DNA from: Actinernus sp. WN-2022 | Taxonomy: Eukaryota > Cnidaria > Anthozoa > Actiniaria > Actinernidae | Direction: 5' to 3' | Assembly: GCA_030867875.1 (NCBI GenBank) | Contig: JAOWCC010000577.1 | Span: forward strand, 326,660 to 390,659 | Length of the DNA stretch: 64,000 nt | In this document: positions 62,342 through 64,000 of the stretch, in pieces | How the letters are laid out: every line of letters starts with the position of its first letter | How positions within the stretch are numbered: position 1 is the stretch's first letter | Program-made: the position numbers and the translations under genes | Notes under the pieces: model-generated | What the model was told of the DNA's origin: nothing | What the model saw: only the letters and a program-made list of their open reading frames with translations | The model's database searches: none

Positions 62342-63007
62342 ATGGTTATCTTATATGTCACCACCACATCGTCTGACCATACGGTCTACTTCGATAACCC
62401 TATTCTTATCAACGATATCTCGCTACTCAGAGTCACACTTGAGAATAGTTGGTGGAACCTAGAAGAGGATGGCACATTATGGTGGGATGTCAACGGCATT
62501 ATGTTACCACACAAAATTGATGCAGGGATCTACAACTTAAGAAAACTCATAGGAGCCTTAACCCCTGCAGTCTCTGCTGGTATCGTGGCTTTCGAGGCCA
62601 GTACCCTCTTTAAGCATAGCACCATATTAATTAAGAAACCAATCGGGGTTAATAAAAGTTTATACGCACTATTGGGTATCACTGGTGAAGAAAAAGAGGA
62701 TAATAAGTTTCTACTAAATAATGGTAGTTACACAATTTTGATCAAAGATAACTACGCAGTGTATGTCCATTGCGATGTGGTGGATTCTGACTTCTCACTT
62801 CTAAATGGAAATCGATCGAAAGTCTTAGCTAGCATAGAGATCCGACGCCCTTGGCTTTCAAAAAACACATACACTATAACGAAGCCCCAACCCATACGAG
62901 CTATACGTACAACACGAAACAGTCTCAACCTAACAATTCGTGATGAGGAAGGAAATATTATAGACTTCCATGGTCGACCTATACAATACGTATTGAAGAT
63001 TGAGTAA
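62342..63007 (+). CDS. Polinton-2 counterpart of the minor capsid-like family
   Basis: 221 residues, intact. Begins with a beta-rich block (YFDNPILINDISLLRVTLEN), then IDAGIYNLRKLIGAL and YAVYVHCDVVDSDFSLLNGN, and closes LNLTIRDEEGNIIDFHGRPI, then VLKIE. The YxxCDxx ... IxIRDExGxxIxF ... xL ending parallels LYVYCDLIEPHIVG and LEILITDESGQRLSF of the Polinton-1 gene at 28847, so these are probably homologous capsid-associated proteins. The next gene begins 5-26 nt later on the same strand. Confidence 0.5.
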   Translation: MVILYVTTTSSDHTVYFDNPILINDISLLRVTLENSWWNLEEDGTLWWDVNGIMLPHKIDAGIYNLRKLIGALTPAVSAGIVAFEASTLFKHSTILIKKPIGVNKSLYALLGITGEEKEDNKFLLNNGSYTILIKDNYAVYVHCDVVDSDFSLLNGNRSKVLASIEIRRPWLSKNTYTITKPQPIRAIRTTRNSLNLTIRDEEGNIIDFHGRPIQYVLKIE

Positions 63008-63033
63008 GTAGTATGTATATAGCATATGATACG

Positions 63034-63657
63034 ATGGACGGCGATTCAATTCAACCACTTTTTCCATCAGCACCAAATATCTATCCATCACTCAATGGAA
63101 ATAATTTTCGACTGAAAACAATCCGAGATACGCTTTCGGATATAGAAATTCAAGAAAAACACTATGAAGGTGTGCGTAAGAAATATGCACGTTCTCAAGG
63201 AATAGTTCATGGTATCGCAGTGGTAACAGGAGGTCTATCTGTGATCTTATCTGGATCTGGATTGGGAGTAGCTTTAACCGGTTTTGGAATAGTGATTGGT
63301 CTACCACTTGGTGTTATTGGTGGCTTATGTGGATTAATTTCAGCATCTACGACCATTGGAGCTAAAAAATTAGGAATAAAAGTATCTAAGCATGAGAAAA
63401 CCACTATGTTGGCAAAAGCGAAAATTAATACGATTCGTGATCTAGTATCGAAAGCCCTACGTGATGAAAATATATCTGATTCTGAATACGGCCTCATCCT
63501 CGCTGAAGCAGATAAATACGAGATTATGAGGTCTGAAATTCGTCGTGAGACTAGTTCGGGACGAACGAGTGAAAAAAGCGTGGAACAGATTCGAACCGAA
63601 CTCAAGCAAGAGGTGCAAAAGGAAATGAGGGAAAAACTTGGCAGTCTAGTGGGATAA
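63034..63657 (+). CDS. Small membrane-associated Polinton-2 protein
   Basis: 207 residues from ATG 63034 (MDGDSIQPLFPSAP); an in-frame ATG at 63013 is also possible. A helix (LSDIEIQEKHYEGVRKKYAR) precedes a Gly-rich hydrophobic segment GIAVVTGGLSVILSGSGLGV to VIGLPLGVIGGLCGLISAST, about 45 residues, probably two membrane helices, then a long helical C-terminus (VSKHEKTTMLAKAKINTIRD). It matches a pattern common in coral and anemone Polintons; role unknown, virion membrane activity suspected. Confidence 0.55.
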   Translation: MDGDSIQPLFPSAPNIYPSLNGNNFRLKTIRDTLSDIEIQEKHYEGVRKKYARSQGIVHGIAVVTGGLSVILSGSGLGVALTGFGIVIGLPLGVIGGLCGLISASTTIGAKKLGIKVSKHEKTTMLAKAKINTIRDLVSKALRDENISDSEYGLILAEADKYEIMRSEIRRETSSGRTSEKSVEQIRTELKQEVQKEMREKLGSLVG

Positions 63658-63680
63658 GAATCGAATGTCACTTTACGAAA

Positions 63681-64000
63681 TCAAACCCTATCACTAGTTA
63701 GACCGTGTTTTTTATAGATAGGCTCAAAGTAGGAATGGTAAGCAATCAACTCCTTGACAAAACGTATGATCGAACCCTTATGTGTACCACATCGTTTAAC
63801 AACATCGGTAAGAGATATATGAGATCCAGAACGACGTAGTACCTCGTAACTTGCTCCAATAACTTTAGTTCGAAGTATGGAACTGGTACCTATATTGTTT
63901 TCTATTGTTATACTAACAATCTCATAGACTATTTGTTGGATATTCTTAGGTACTCCCTTGGGGTTGATTTTAACGAAAGTCGTTGCGATGTAAGGAGTTA
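63681..64000 (-). CDS. Partial ORF resembling a TFIIB cyclin repeat
   Basis: Minus-strand frame open from the window edge to TGA at 63681-63683, about 106 residues, lacking its start. The core reads SSILRTKVIGASYEVLRRSG and HISLTDVVKRCGTHKGSIIR then FVKELIAYHSYF. The spacing of VIGASYEVLR (helix), ISLTDVV...CG (helix-turn) and GSIIRFVKEL (recognition-like helix) resembles the cyclin fold of TFIIB/TFB transcription factors (AaalYlA.R...G...TL.EI....GVs..TI.R..KEL). TFIIB-like proteins occur in large DNA viruses and archaea. If real, the element carries its own initiation factor. A generic helix-turn-helix protein is the alternative. Confidence 0.4.
   Translation of the reverse strand, partial: TPYIATTFVKINPKGVPKNIQQIVYEIVSITIENNIGTSSILRTKVIGASYEVLRRSGSHISLTDVVKRCGTHKGSIIRFVKELIAYHSYFEPIYKKHGLTSDRV

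Larger units (their letters stand above)
51300..64000. mobile_element. Polinton-2 (distant Polinton family), left part, runs off the window
   Basis: Encodes DNA polymerase B, integrase, packaging ATPase (damaged), a candidate capsid protein and conserved structural/membrane proteins, so it is a Polinton. Sequence, gene order and AT-rich codon use differ from Polinton-1. Genes form tightly packed opposite-strand pairs, unlike the long rightward block of Polinton-1. No protease gene is seen yet. The left limit is an estimate. Confidence 0.85.

Overview
The window is eukaryotic, mobile-element-dense DNA from a metazoan. The combination of a DIRS element, PHD-carrying CR1/L2-like LINEs, Ty3/gypsy elements and two unrelated Polinton/Maverick elements suggests a marine invertebrate, most likely a cnidarian. 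That assignment is inference; no host gene is convincingly visible. There is no operon, ribosome binding site, rRNA, tRNA or CRISPR array. TATA boxes, AATAAA signals and introns are the relevant signals.

Layout. 1-3249: a minus-strand gypsy element (Gypsy-A), cut by the window edge, with its RT split by a 684-bp MITE. 3250-12634: AT-rich DNA with three TWA-target MITEs, a LINE fragment, a Tc1-like transposase fragment and a 1.5-kb element carrying helicase and zinc-finger remnants with a 9-bp target duplication. 12644-22500: plus-strand Gypsy-B, its gag broken by a 118-bp MITE (TSD CAG) and its pol split by a 4.86-kb DIRS element that keeps its terminal and internal complementary repeats. 22869-49556: one minus-strand LINE (LINE-A) cut into three pieces by a 19.3-kb Polinton (Polinton-1, 23806-43118, 334-bp terminal inverted repeats, 6-bp TSD CACGAT) and by a plus-strand LINE (LINE-B, about 44196-49131). 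Polinton-1 itself holds a second copy of the 680-bp MITE seen in Gypsy-A. 49557-51939: AT-rich spacer with a MITE, a long palindrome and tandem repeats. 51940-64000: the left part of a second, AT-rich, only distantly related Polinton (Polinton-2) that runs off the window.

Polinton-1 carries a virus-like gene set: chromodomain integrase, capsid-type proteins, small basic and hydrophobic core-like proteins, adenain-type protease, packaging ATPase, protein-primed DNA polymerase B, a GRF-zinc protein and, as read here, a small three-exon RING-finger gene divergent from the polymerase. Both terminal repeats carry inward promoters with ATTGG boxes and a TATA box. Polinton-2 has polymerase, integrase, ATPase, a candidate capsid protein and four conserved structural or membrane proteins, plus a partial ORF resembling a TFIIB cyclin repeat at the window edge. 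In Polinton-2 the enzyme genes are broken while the structural genes are open.

The points most worth follow-up are the RING gene, the TFIIB-like ORF, the uneven decay of Polinton-2, the three in-frame UAG codons in Polinton-1, and the insertion history, which can be ordered because several insertions have target duplications or clean reading-frame junctions.
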